The notes beneath the pieces were generated by a model. That model did no database searches and was not told where the DNA came from. It saw nothing but the letters and a program-made list of their open reading frames with translations. A stretch of DNA of 64,000 nucleotides from Bacteroides sp. (GTDB lineage: Bacteria; Bacteroidota; Bacteroidia; Bacteroidales; Bacteroidaceae): assembly GCA_022648295.1 (NCBI GenBank), contig JALCME010000015.1, positions 56,932 through 120,931 on the forward strand, read 5' to 3'. Positions 1 through 9,358 of this stretch are shown here, piece after piece. Every line of letters begins with the position of its first letter. Position 1 is the stretch's first letter. The position numbers and the translations under genes are program-made.

Positions 1-2355
1 TAGTTCAGCAGTGAAAGGTTTTGATATATATGCATCAGCCCCAGATTCATACCCCATCACACGCTGTTCGTCTAGTGAACATGCTGTAAGTAAGAGTACC
101 GGAATATGACTTGTATAAAGATTATCTTTCACACGACGACAAAAATCTAAGCCATCCATTACAGGCATCATTACGTCGCAAATAATAACATCAGGGATAA
201 ATTTCTGGGCTGCTTCCAATCCCAACTGACCATCCTGTGAACGAATAACTTTATATTTATCACCCAACAAATAATTCAGATATTCTCGAATATCTGAATT
301 ATCATCAATCACGAGTACCATTTCTTTGGAACCTTCATCTAGTGGAGCAACTTCTGAATCATTATCATTATTGCGTATTTCCAGTTCCAATTCATTGATA
401 AGTGAAGCGTCAGCATCAGATACCGCTACAGTTTCAAGATGAATATTTGTTTGCAATGTATTAGCGCTTAGATTCATTGGTAATGAAACTATAAATGAAG
501 TACCGTGTTGCAGTTCACTCTCAACTTGAATATTTCCTCCATGTAGTTCAATAAATGCTTTTGCAAGATTAAGCCCTATACCCGAACCTGTATCATGAGA
601 GTCGACTTTATAAAAACGATCGAATATATTATGAATCTGAGCAGCGGACATCCCTACACCTGTATCACACACTTTCAATTGCACTTGTGCCATATCATTT
701 ACATTTACTACATCAAGTGCTACATTTATACTTCCACCGCTTGGGGTAAACTTAAACGCATTATATACTAAATTATAGAATACTCGTTCAACCTTTTCTT
801 CGTCCAAATTCATAGTCAAAGAACTATCTGAATTAATAGAAAGTTGAAATGAAATATGCTTTTCCTCGGCAAGTGCATAGAATGCCTGACTCCATCCTTG
901 AAGCAAATCGGCAAGATTGTGTTTTGTCAATGAAAGAGACATCTTACCATTCTCATACTTACGAAAATCAATAATTTGATTTACAAGTCGCATAAGTATA
1001 CCTACATTCTTCTGAATAATATCATATAGACGAAGTTGTGCACCATCCCAATGTGAATATTCTTTTAATTGTGACAAAGGACCAGTTATTAGAGTAAGAG
1101 GGGTACGAAAATCATGCGATATATTTGTAAAGAAAACCAACTTAGCCTGAGTAGCCTCTTCGAGTTGCTGCGTTAGTTCCAGTAATCTATCGCGCTGTTC
1201 ACGCATTTCATTTTTTTGACTGCTAATCAACTTATTCTGGCGTAAGAGTTGCTCATTAAACTTGTTTCTAAGCCAATATGCACGATATAGTACAAAGACA
1301 AGAATAGATAGCAGAAAAACGATAAACGCTACACCTGCCAAGTATAGTTTACCCCGCGCCACTTGATCAAAATATTTATCTGCCTGTCTATGCAAACGAC
1401 CAATCTTCTTGTTTTGATCCATCACTAAGTTCTGCTGCAAACGAGAGCTACGTGCATTATATTGATCTATGACATAAGATGAAAGCTCTGTTTCACGTTT
1501 AAATGGCTTATGCTGAAGAATGTCCATTGCCACCTGTATGATTCGGTCACCTCCCGACGGATAGACAAATGTTGCTGTTTGCTGATGATTTAATACCCGG
1601 TCTAATCCCATATCAGAGAAAGGCATACCATCAATACCGACAGTGAGAACTTGTTTTTCTAACCCATATAATTTCAGTGCTTCATATGTTGGGCGAAGTC
1701 CCAAATCTATTTCAGCAAAAACAGCCTGCATAGGAACTCTATTATTCACAAGTGAATCCACAATATGCTGAGTATGTTGATCTGTATAGCCTACAAGTAC
1801 AGAATAAACTCTAATATCTGGATACTTCTTTATTGCCTTTAAAAAGCCTTCGTGACGTTCACGAAAAGGAGCTGAATTCTGATTATATAGTAACTCTACC
1901 ACATTACCATGTCCTTCCAACTTACCAGCTAAATAAGTTGCAGCCAATTCACCAATATGCCGATTATTGGCTCCAACAAAAGCAGTATAACAGTCAGCTT
2001 CTATTCTACGATCGAATAACAGTACGGGTATACCTGCATCATAAGCTTTTTTGATAATTGGTACAAGTGCGTGTAGTGTGTTTGGCGAAATAATAAGCAT
2101 ATCAACTTTCTGATCAATGAAATGCTGTATATCACTTATCTGAACAGAATCATTATCCTTTGCATTGCGGAATTCCAACTTCACACCATCATAGAATGTC
2201 GACTCTACCAGCATCTCTTCATTTTGCATTGAACGCCATTCACCACCTGCACACTGCGAAATTCCTATACGAAAAGTGAGCTTATCATCTCGACAAGATG
2301 ATAGTAACATCACTCCACATAGGAGCATAGTCAAAAAACAAAGCTTATTTTTCAT
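1..2355 (-). CDS. Hybrid two-component sensor (fructan locus), C-terminus outside the window
   Basis: The protein is a one-piece sensor and regulator of the adjacent fructan locus. Translation from the ATG at 2355 gives a lipoprotein-like or hydrophobic leader (LLSSC), then a periplasmic sugar-binding-protein domain of the ribose-binding type over roughly residues 25-290. A membrane segment follows near residue 430, then a HisKA domain with the H box NISHDFRTPLTLI, a HATPase with the DTGVGM and GSGIGL motifs, and a receiver domain with the acidic pair VIDD and the phosphoacceptor in CDVMMPVMDG. The reading frame is still open at base 1, so the expected AraC-type DNA-binding domain lies outside the window. 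In B. thetaiotaomicron the equivalent sensor BT1754 binds fructose directly; that this protein does the same is inferred from its matching architecture and location. A weak promoter (TATCTTTA on the minus strand, 2363-2370) lies just upstream. Confidence 0.93.
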   Translation of the reverse strand, partial: MKNKLCFLTMLLCGVMLLSSCRDDKLTFRIGISQCAGGEWRSMQNEEMLVESTFYDGVKLEFRNAKDNDSVQISDIQHFIDQKVDMLIISPNTLHALVPIIKKAYDAGIPVLLFDRRIEADCYTAFVGANNRHIGELAATYLAGKLEGHGNVVELLYNQNSAPFRERHEGFLKAIKKYPDIRVYSVLVGYTDQHTQHIVDSLVNNRVPMQAVFAEIDLGLRPTYEALKLYGLEKQVLTVGIDGMPFSDMGLDRVLNHQQTATFVYPSGGDRIIQVAMDILQHKPFKRETELSSYVIDQYNARSSRLQQNLVMDQNKKIGRLHRQADKYFDQVARGKLYLAGVAFIVFLLSILVFVLYRAYWLRNKFNEQLLRQNKLISSQKNEMREQRDRLLELTQQLEEATQAKLVFFTNISHDFRTPLTLITGPLSQLKEYSHWDGAQLRLYDIIQKNVGILMRLVNQIIDFRKYENGKMSLSLTKHNLADLLQGWSQAFYALAEEKHISFQLSINSDSSLTMNLDEEKVERVFYNLVYNAFKFTPSGGSINVALDVVNVNDMAQVQLKVCDTGVGMSAAQIHNIFDRFYKVDSHDTGSGIGLNLAKAFIELHGGNIQVESELQHGTSFIVSLPMNLSANTLQTNIHLETVAVSDADASLINELELEIRNNDNDSEVAPLDEGSKEMVLVIDDNSDIREYLNYLLGDKYKVIRSQDGQLGLEAAQKFIPDVIICDVMMPVMDGLDFCRRVKDNLYTSHIPVLLLTACSLDEQRVMGYESGADAYISKPFTAEL

Positions 2356-2403
2356 ATTGCGGTAAAGATAATATTATATTTGGAAAAAAGTTATAATCCA
2401 TAA

Positions 2404-2440
2404 AAAGAAAGGAAAGCATGACACGCACACTTTCCTTTCC
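2404..2440 (-). terminator. Terminator of the fructan operon
   Basis: A perfect 10-bp stem (GAAAGGAAAG at 2407-2416 with CTTTCCTTTC at 2430-2439) has a 13-base loop. On the minus strand it is followed by a T-rich run. It sits between the fructokinase stop and the sensor gene, so it separates the catabolic operon from the sensor's own transcript. Confidence 0.75.
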
Positions 2441-2496
2441 GTCATCCTATTCTTTTCTTTAAAATCTTTCTAATACCGAATATCTATAACATCAAC

Positions 2497-3384
2497 TTAA
2501 TCAAGTTCCTTTAGTAAATAGGCAGGAAGCAATGGCATGGCTCCGTTTTGTGTGCAAACATAAGCCGAGACTCTAACTGCCAACTGATGAGCCTGACGAA
2601 CACTTTTCCCTTTTAGTATAGAGGCTACGAAAGTAGCAGTGAATGAATCACCTGCCCCTACTGTATCTGCAACCTCAACACAAGGTGTCTCTACAAATGA
2701 AATCTCACCTGGCGTAAATACATAGCTTCCGTTAACTCCACAAGTAAGGATAAGCATTTTCAGGTTATACTTACCAAGCAAAATCCAACATTTATCCTTA
2801 AGGTCTATACCTGGATATCCAAACATACGGCTCACCGTAATAAGCTCTTCATCGTTTATCTTTAAGATATTGCACTTACACATAGAATTGTCAAGCAACT
2901 CCTGATTATAAAATCCCTGGCGTAAGTTAACATCGAATATCTTGCATTGGTTATCTCCATCGGGCATTGCATCCAAAAAGCGGTTGATAGTTTCACGACT
3001 AACTACACTACGTTGTGCCAATGAACCAAAGCATACTGAACGTGTGTTCCTTGCCAACTCCTCTAATGCTGAAGTGAAAGGTATATTATCCCAAGCCACA
3101 TTCTCCTTGATATCGTAACATGGTACACCAACTTGATCCAAAGTTACCTGTACTGTACCTGTTGGATAAGGCACTGTCTCTATCATTGTCTGCAACTCCT
3201 TTTCTTGAAAATTAGTATGTATTTCCTGACCTAACTTATCATCGCCAACGGCACTAACAACACAACTTTCTAACCCAAACTGACTAACATGGTATGCAAA
3301 ATTTGCAGGAGCACCACCTATTTTTTTCCCTTCGGGCAACACATCCCAAAGTGCCTCGCCCATACCCACCACAATATTTTTCAT
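2497..3384 (-). CDS. Fructokinase (PfkB family)
   Basis: Cytoplasmic sugar kinase of 295 residues, the usual length for the ribokinase/PfkB family. The N-terminus carries the substrate-binding GGAPANFAYH segment, and the C-terminal PfkB signature DTVGAGDSFTATF holds the catalytic Asp and the anion hole. Its position at the end of a fructan operon and its match in order to BT1757 point to fructose as substrate, giving fructose 6-phosphate. Its ATG overlaps the stop of the transporter gene by 4 bp, which suggests coupled translation with the importer that supplies its substrate. Other hexoses as substrate cannot be excluded from sequence alone. Confidence 0.92.
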   Translation of the reverse strand: MKNIVVGMGEALWDVLPEGKKIGGAPANFAYHVSQFGLESCVVSAVGDDKLGQEIHTNFQEKELQTMIETVPYPTGTVQVTLDQVGVPCYDIKENVAWDNIPFTSALEELARNTRSVCFGSLAQRSVVSRETINRFLDAMPDGDNQCKIFDVNLRQGFYNQELLDNSMCKCNILKINDEELITVSRMFGYPGIDLKDKCWILLGKYNLKMLILTCGVNGSYVFTPGEISFVETPCVEVADTVGAGDSFTATFVASILKGKSVRQAHQLAVRVSAYVCTQNGAMPLLPAYLLKELD

Positions 3385-4544
3385 GATTTTTTAATTTTAA
3401 GAGTATAAAACAAGAGATAAGCTACACCAATGGTCATAACTACCACAGCACCATTCTGTCCAATGGCATCACTTGCCACGCCCATAGCCAAAGGGAAGAC
3501 TGTACCACCGAATAATCCCATAATCATAAGTCCAGAAACCTCATTCTTCTTGTATGGCTGTGAACCAAGCGCTTGTGCAAAAATAATAGAAAACACATTA
3601 CTGTTACCAAATCCTATCATTCCTATACATATATATATTATGGTCTGTGATGCAGATGAAAGAAGACCAACCATAGCTAACAACATTACTACTACACTGA
3701 ATGCAAAAAAAACACGAGATGAAATGCGACGCAATATGAAAGCACCCATAAAACAACCTGCTGTACGAAATATAAAATACAAACTTGTGGCAAAACCTGC
3801 CTCATTGAGTGTCATGCCCAAACGCTCCATCAAAATCTTTGGAGCAGTAGTGTTGGCACCAACATCAATACCTACATGGCACATAATACCAAGAAAACAA
3901 AGCAGGATGAAAGGATTCCCCAGTAAGCGGATACAATCCATAAAACCAGATGACTTATCGGCTTTCTCCTCCTTTATAGGTGTTAAAGCTAACCATACCA
4001 CTGCCAACATTCCTATAATGAAATACATAGGGAACAGAATTCTCCAACCCAAGCCAAAGTTTGGCAACATATTAGTAGCTCCCCACATTGCAATATATGG
4101 TGCCAGAAATGAAGCAATAGCCTTCACAAACTGACCAAAGGTAAGCGCACTTGCCATCTGATTGCCCAGTATGACATTGCTTAATAATGGATTAAGGGAT
4201 GTCTGCATCAGTGCATTACCAATACCCAACAGAGAGAATGATACCAACATTGGCAAATAGCCATCAGCAAAAATAGGAATGAATAACGATACAAGGGTAA
4301 CAATCAAACTTAATATTACTGTATTTTTCCGTCCTATTCTATTCATTAGCATACCTGTTGGCACCGAGAAAATGAGGAACCAGAAGAAAACCAAAGACGG
4401 AAATAAGTTGGCTTGTGCATCAGTGAGATAAAGATCTGACTTCACATAATTGGATGCAATACCGACCAAATCCACAAATCCCATGGAAAAAAAGCAGAAC
4501 ATCACGGGAATGAGTCGCATTACAAAAGAACCTTGTTTACTCAT
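3381..4544 (-). CDS. MFS fructose importer (FucP/GluP-like)
   Basis: Inner-membrane sugar permease of 387 residues with about 12 hydrophobic segments. It resembles the fucose/glucose-galactose:H+ symporter branch of the major facilitator superfamily; a PTGMLMNRIGRKNTV loop follows the second helix, as is typical for MFS. Within this locus it corresponds in position to BT1758, the inner-membrane importer of the B. thetaiotaomicron levan locus, so it probably moves fructose released in the periplasm into the cytoplasm. It lies 6 bp downstream of the GH32 gene and overlaps the fructokinase by 4 bp, forming one transcription unit. Confidence 0.9.
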   Translation of the reverse strand: MSKQGSFVMRLIPVMFCFFSMGFVDLVGIASNYVKSDLYLTDAQANLFPSLVFFWFLIFSVPTGMLMNRIGRKNTVILSLIVTLVSLFIPIFADGYLPMLVSFSLLGIGNALMQTSLNPLLSNVILGNQMASALTFGQFVKAIASFLAPYIAMWGATNMLPNFGLGWRILFPMYFIIGMLAVVWLALTPIKEEKADKSSGFMDCIRLLGNPFILLCFLGIMCHVGIDVGANTTAPKILMERLGMTLNEAGFATSLYFIFRTAGCFMGAFILRRISSRVFFAFSVVVMLLAMVGLLSSASQTIIYICIGMIGFGNSNVFSIIFAQALGSQPYKKNEVSGLMIMGLFGGTVFPLAMGVASDAIGQNGAVVVMTIGVAYLLFYTLKIKKS

Positions 4545-4550
4545 AGTAGT

Positions 4551-6242
4551 TTATTTTTCCTTTATTGATATTTTATTATACTTCGATTTAGGAAATACCT
4601 GGCTGGTGATACAAACTTCACCATCATTGCCAAACACCTCTACACTCGAGTTGTCTATAAAGATGCGCAAAGAAGTCAGTTTTTTATGTACAGGAGCTAT
4701 AACAGGAACTGCAAAATCCTCTGAGAATTCCACCTCTCCACTTTTTGAACGGTCGATGGACAATATCATATTTTTTTCATCATAATTAATACCAAATTTC
4801 TCACCCTCAATATTTTTAAGTATTATTTCACAAGAGCCTTTAACTGCGATTTTTTTGTCTAATCCTTTTCCTGAATACTCTGGAGATGGACGGCTTCCTA
4901 AATAAAGAGATGAACTCTTCTTCCCCTTCACTTTATCACCTTCAAAGAGAAATGGTTCACGACAAATTGTGTTTGCTGCACGATATTGCATTGTTGGCAC
5001 ATTATTGGCATATTGCCAATTAGACATCCATGCTATCATAGTATGACGGTTATCTGGAGCATTCGAGAAACTAACAGCTGCATAATGATCTTTCCCGTAA
5101 TCTTGCCACAAAGATTCACTCTTCAAGATTTTATCATCCAACGGAGTAAATATATGTCCATCAAAATTGCCAACAAAATATTGAGTGGCACTACCACCTG
5201 CAGGACCACCGGGATTGATGTTGCATACCAATACCCAATATTCCTTTCCTTTCCTTGAACCATTTTCAACTTTCAGTTTCATCAGGTCCGGACACTCCCA
5301 AACACCATCGTGACTGCCATAACCAAGACCAAAACGTGATTCTTCCGACCACTCTTTCAAATCAGCAGACGAATAAATACGCATCTCCTGCCCAGCTGAT
5401 ATGATAAGAATCCAACGATGGGTTGGCTCATACCAAAACATATTAGGATCGCGGAAATCAGGTATGTTGGCTGTAAGAACAGGATTACCATCATACTTTG
5501 TAAATGTCATGCCATCATCCAATGAGTAAGCTAAACTTTGTGTCTGATTATCACCAGCCGAAGTATACATTGCTATTATAGCATTCTTTCCAAAGCCGGC
5601 TGTGTTATCCTTATCAACAACACATGATCCTGAAAAAATTGTACCAAGTGCATCAGGTGTTATTGCAAGTCCTTTGTTCTCCCATTTAATAAGATCAGTA
5701 GAGGTAGCATGCCCCCAATTCATATTTTCCCAATATGAACCATAAGGATTCCATTGAAAATAGAGATGCCACACGCCATCTTTGTAGAACATACCATTTG
5801 GATCATTCATCCATCCATACGATGGAGTATGATGAAATTCTGGACGATATTTTTCACGATTTACGGTATTGAAACTATTGGCTTGTTTCATCTCGCTCCA
5901 GCAAGACAATTTACCCAACTCGTCAACAGAGTAGTTCTTATTCCAGAAATCAACATCAATAAGAAATTCCGAACCATCAAGCACAGATAAATCTACCGGC
6001 ACCACGTAATCCACTTTTTTTACAGCTAGTCTTGCATTAAGATTCTTTACTTCCTTGTTTTTACATAGTAAACGTATATGGCATTCTTGAGCCTGTTCCT
6101 CAATAGGAAGAAGCAGAAACTTACCTGATTTAACCATATGCATAATAACATGATGATCTCCTAAAACCGAAGGCTCTTGTGCGTTGGCTGTGCACAAGCA
6201 TACAACCAACGACAATAAAACATATCTAATTCCCCTATTCAT
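4551..6242 (-). CDS. GH32 exo-fructanase/levanase-type hydrolase, probably periplasmic
   Basis: Family GH32 five-bladed propeller enzyme, 563 residues. A cleavable signal peptide ends near TANAQ (residue 22) with no lipobox, so a periplasmic location is inferred. An N-terminal domain of about 110 residues precedes the catalytic domain. All three GH32 catalytic motifs are visible: WMNDPNG (nucleophile Asp147), FRDPN (transition-state stabiliser) and ECPDL (acid/base Glu). A C-terminal beta-sandwich contains the SVEVFGNDGE segment typical of GH32. In the matching B. thetaiotaomicron locus the equivalent gene (BT1759) trims fructo-oligosaccharides to fructose; an exo activity on beta-2,6 or beta-2,1 linkages is therefore likely, but the linkage cannot be read from the sequence. 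Confidence 0.92.
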   Translation of the reverse strand: MNRGIRYVLLSLVVCLCTANAQEPSVLGDHHVIMHMVKSGKFLLLPIEEQAQECHIRLLCKNKEVKNLNARLAVKKVDYVVPVDLSVLDGSEFLIDVDFWNKNYSVDELGKLSCWSEMKQANSFNTVNREKYRPEFHHTPSYGWMNDPNGMFYKDGVWHLYFQWNPYGSYWENMNWGHATSTDLIKWENKGLAITPDALGTIFSGSCVVDKDNTAGFGKNAIIAMYTSAGDNQTQSLAYSLDDGMTFTKYDGNPVLTANIPDFRDPNMFWYEPTHRWILIISAGQEMRIYSSADLKEWSEESRFGLGYGSHDGVWECPDLMKLKVENGSRKGKEYWVLVCNINPGGPAGGSATQYFVGNFDGHIFTPLDDKILKSESLWQDYGKDHYAAVSFSNAPDNRHTMIAWMSNWQYANNVPTMQYRAANTICREPFLFEGDKVKGKKSSSLYLGSRPSPEYSGKGLDKKIAVKGSCEIILKNIEGEKFGINYDEKNMILSIDRSKSGEVEFSEDFAVPVIAPVHKKLTSLRIFIDNSSVEVFGNDGEVCITSQVFPKSKYNKISIKEK

Positions 6243-6279
6243 AATATTGAAGCCATCTATTAGTCAAAAAACATATAGA

Positions 6280-7869
6280 TTAATATTCCTGTACATTGAT
6301 CTGGCTAACAGTTACATTACCCCCATAGCTATTGATACTCCAGCAGTTTTTCTGGATACCATAGATACGGTTTGTATAGCAAACATTTCCATTCACATAC
6401 ATCACCATTACTGAATTGTCTGTATAAATATTAATTTTATATGTATTATCAGAAGGACGCGCAAATGGATAACCATCTATCCCCTCAACGAACCCCTTAC
6501 CATCTTCACCTTGTTCTTCAAAGTTAATTTTGCGAGTTGAGTCATTCTCAGGATTAACGACCATACTGTAATACTTTTTACTATCAGTACCACGTACCAA
6601 TGAAACACCAAATTTGTCCGTATAGCCCTTAGTAGTCACAGTAAAGGAAATATGACTATGAGTACCCAAACGATTATAAAGAATATAAGCATTTTCACCA
6701 GTAAGAGTACCACCATCAGCCGTTAGCGAAGCACCATTTGACTCCATCACTTTCAATTCATGAAGTTGAGTATATTTCTCTTTAATAGCTGGCACTTCAC
6801 CACAAGAAAGCGTACCATCGGCATGCTGGATGAGCTTGTGACAAACTAAAGCACCCGACCAATTAGGTTCACCTCCTGCACCTACATTAATATTCTTATC
6901 ATAAATTGTAGAACCAGTACGATAAGGACACCAACCCCAAATGTAGCGATCGGTACCGTTTGATGCTGTTTTACCGGCATAGAAAGCACGGGTATCCAAC
7001 ACTCCTTCACGACCATCATTCGGCCATTTAGGTCCTTCATTGAAACACTTCTTCAATTCCTCAAGAGATGTAGCCATCATATATTTTACTTTACGGCTCC
7101 AACTTGCTTGATAAGCTTCACTATAAATCATATACCAATAATCACCCATTTTAAAGATATCAGGACATTCCAACATACGGTCCCAAATCATTGAACTAAA
7201 TATACCTGCATGATTCCATGTCTTAAGATCAGATGAAGTAAATTCTGCAAATTTCAGTTTGCTTGCGATTATCATATGGTAAAGACCATCTTCTGCCTTG
7301 AATACTTGCGGATCACGGAAGTCAACACTAGAATATCCATATTCATCACCCTTTATAACCCAACTATTATCTTTCGTCCAAGTCTTAAAATCTGGTGAAG
7401 TAGCACGCATGACAACCTCAGTATTAATACATTTAGGATTGTGACCTGTATAAAAAATATAATATAATCCATCTGTTTCGTTATAAACACAGCATCCAGT
7501 ACCAAGAGCTGCATCTTGCTGTAGCGATGACTTACCTGTAGGCAATACCTCACCTAATGATTTATAGTTTGCTCCATCCTTTGTACTTACGCACCAAAAA
7601 GGATGATAGCAATAAGAATCATTATTGTCGAACTCTTGTAAATACATTACCTTGAACTCTTGAGCTTTAGCATCATAGAATGGCATAGGGTCGCCAACAC
7701 GTCCAACATCAGGAGTATAATATGTGGTAAAGCAATTATCATCATGCGTAATAAAAGTATTTGTAGTTTCTTCCCAATCACGTGACTGATCGCCTACAAA
7801 ATTATCGTCGCTGCATGCTGTAAAAGCAATAACCGACATCAAAATGGATGAATATATCATTGATTTCAT
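6280..7869 (-). CDS. Surface GH32 lipoprotein, endo-levanase type
   Basis: A 529-residue GH32 enzyme with a lipoprotein signal (FTAC, Cys19) followed by SDDN, an acidic stretch of the kind that routes Bacteroidota lipoproteins to the cell surface. The nucleophile motif is RVGDPMP (Asp60) instead of the WMNDPNG seen in the exo enzyme next door; FRDPQ (Asp186) and ECPD (Glu234) complete the triad. A C-terminal sandwich domain closes the protein. This unusual nucleophile context and the surface signal fit the BT1760 type of endo-acting levanase that cuts levan outside the cell. It starts 2 bp after the stop of the glycan-binding lipoprotein gene. Endo action and the beta-2,6 linkage are inferences from order and resemblance. 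Confidence 0.88.
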   Translation of the reverse strand: MKSMIYSSILMSVIAFTACSDDNFVGDQSRDWEETTNTFITHDDNCFTTYYTPDVGRVGDPMPFYDAKAQEFKVMYLQEFDNNDSYCYHPFWCVSTKDGANYKSLGEVLPTGKSSLQQDAALGTGCCVYNETDGLYYIFYTGHNPKCINTEVVMRATSPDFKTWTKDNSWVIKGDEYGYSSVDFRDPQVFKAEDGLYHMIIASKLKFAEFTSSDLKTWNHAGIFSSMIWDRMLECPDIFKMGDYWYMIYSEAYQASWSRKVKYMMATSLEELKKCFNEGPKWPNDGREGVLDTRAFYAGKTASNGTDRYIWGWCPYRTGSTIYDKNINVGAGGEPNWSGALVCHKLIQHADGTLSCGEVPAIKEKYTQLHELKVMESNGASLTADGGTLTGENAYILYNRLGTHSHISFTVTTKGYTDKFGVSLVRGTDSKKYYSMVVNPENDSTRKINFEEQGEDGKGFVEGIDGYPFARPSDNTYKINIYTDNSVMVMYVNGNVCYTNRIYGIQKNCWSINSYGGNVTVSQINVQEY

Positions 7870-7871
7870 AG

Positions 7872-9323
7872 TTATTTATTCATTAAGTAGTTAAACGCAT
7901 TCTTTGTCATAATAGAAATATTCTGGTGGAATTTTTCTGTATAGCCAGCCTCATAAGTATAAGAATACCAATCAAAACAACCGGAACCAATACAAATAAC
8001 AGCACCCTTTCCGCTCTTTGCAGGATATTCCCAAGCTACAACAGCACCATCGCCACCAACACCGAGAATCTCTCCACCTGTACGGTTTTCCCATGCTTCA
8101 TCATTATCATATCCACCCCAATCAGTCCCTATATGATATTGGGCCGTAGAATTTGTAATATGATAACCTGCATCTGTACAATAAACAGCATTAACATCAT
8201 CACCAGTTATTAATCCAGCATATAATGGATGTGAGTTCTGTCCATTAAAGATATTGAAAGTCCAAGGACCAGCACAAACCTCGGCAGCATCTTCATTCTG
8301 GCCCCAACAGTTGTTTGGAGTAGTCCATTCATCATCACCGGTTACTCCGATAAATGATGGCAAGTTAGTTGCATAGCGAGTCAAAAAGAATGAGCCACCT
8401 TTTTCATAGAAGTTACGCAATTGATTCTTTGCGGCCAAAGCTTCCGGAGCACTTGCGACAAAAGCATCGTGCCCATCCACTCCACCATCTTTATGATAAT
8501 GCCACCAAATTACTTTACACTGAGATAAGTCAAGTGATTCAGACTGAATATCTGCAAACGAAGCATACAGAGAATTAGGTATGTTAGCCAACATCCAAGT
8601 ACATGCAGTACGTGCTTCTTCATCAAGTTCATTCATATTAGCTGCTGCACCAACAAAAAGAGTCTGAGGCTTATCTATTGCAATTACATTGACAGTATAC
8701 TCACTCTTGGCAGAACCATTTTCTATGGTATAAACAGCCGGATTTGTAAAGTCAGCTGGCACACCAGTCATAGGCTGGCAACTTGCATTAGTACTATATT
8801 CAATAGTAGGAATAAGTCCTGTAAGACTAACGCTCTGTGGAACATAAACGGTAATTGTTTTAGCCTCCTGATTGATAATACCTGTATAGACATCATTGAT
8901 TACAAAAGAAGTAATTTTAGCCTCATCACGTAACACATACAGTGTCCAGTCAAGATATAAATCACCATTGGTAACATGTATATTCTGTGCAGCACTCATA
9001 TTAATAGTCTGTCCCTTAGTAAGATTTGAAGCTGCTCCTTCAGAGATGGAGAGTTCGGTAACTTTCATTACCTGTGTATTATATGTTTCCGGCACACGTA
9101 CTTCAACTGTACGTGAGGCTAAGTTTACATTACCTGTATACTCATCAAGTTTAACCGATACGATAGAGCAATCCCCCGAAAGCTGTAAATCACTAACATT
9201 GTCGTCAGAACAAGCCGTAAAAAATACGGTAGTAAAAACAATCAAGATAGTTGCTATTTGACCGAAAGACTTAAACAGCCTTGCTCCTGTCAGTTGCTTA
9301 TATATAAATTTATGTGTATTCAT
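7872..9323 (-). CDS. Surface glycan-binding lipoprotein (SusE-position, DUF4960-like)
   Basis: A 483-residue lipoprotein with FTACSDDN at residues 35-42, the same lipobox and acidic tail as the neighbouring GH32. Two short Ig-like repeats (about residues 50-215) are followed by a larger C-terminal domain with a WWHYHKDGG segment and a glutamine-amidotransferase-like arrangement, resembling the DUF4960 family. It has no recognisable hydrolase motif. In the B. thetaiotaomicron levan locus the gene at this position (BT1761) is a surface levan-binding protein, and that role is inferred here. The N-terminal region before the lipobox is long (37 residues), so an internal start is possible. Confidence 0.82.
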   Translation of the reverse strand: MNTHKFIYKQLTGARLFKSFGQIATILIVFTTVFFTACSDDNVSDLQLSGDCSIVSVKLDEYTGNVNLASRTVEVRVPETYNTQVMKVTELSISEGAASNLTKGQTINMSAAQNIHVTNGDLYLDWTLYVLRDEAKITSFVINDVYTGIINQEAKTITVYVPQSVSLTGLIPTIEYSTNASCQPMTGVPADFTNPAVYTIENGSAKSEYTVNVIAIDKPQTLFVGAAANMNELDEEARTACTWMLANIPNSLYASFADIQSESLDLSQCKVIWWHYHKDGGVDGHDAFVASAPEALAAKNQLRNFYEKGGSFFLTRYATNLPSFIGVTGDDEWTTPNNCWGQNEDAAEVCAGPWTFNIFNGQNSHPLYAGLITGDDVNAVYCTDAGYHITNSTAQYHIGTDWGGYDNDEAWENRTGGEILGVGGDGAVVAWEYPAKSGKGAVICIGSGCFDWYSYTYEAGYTEKFHQNISIMTKNAFNYLMNK

Positions 9324-9358
9324 ACGATAACAAATGATTTAATTAAAAAAACAATTGA

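Noticed and set aside
3430..4134. Plus-strand 234-codon open frame
   Set aside because: It lies opposite the fructose importer gene; the importer has the expected membrane pattern and operon placement, so this is a shadow frame.
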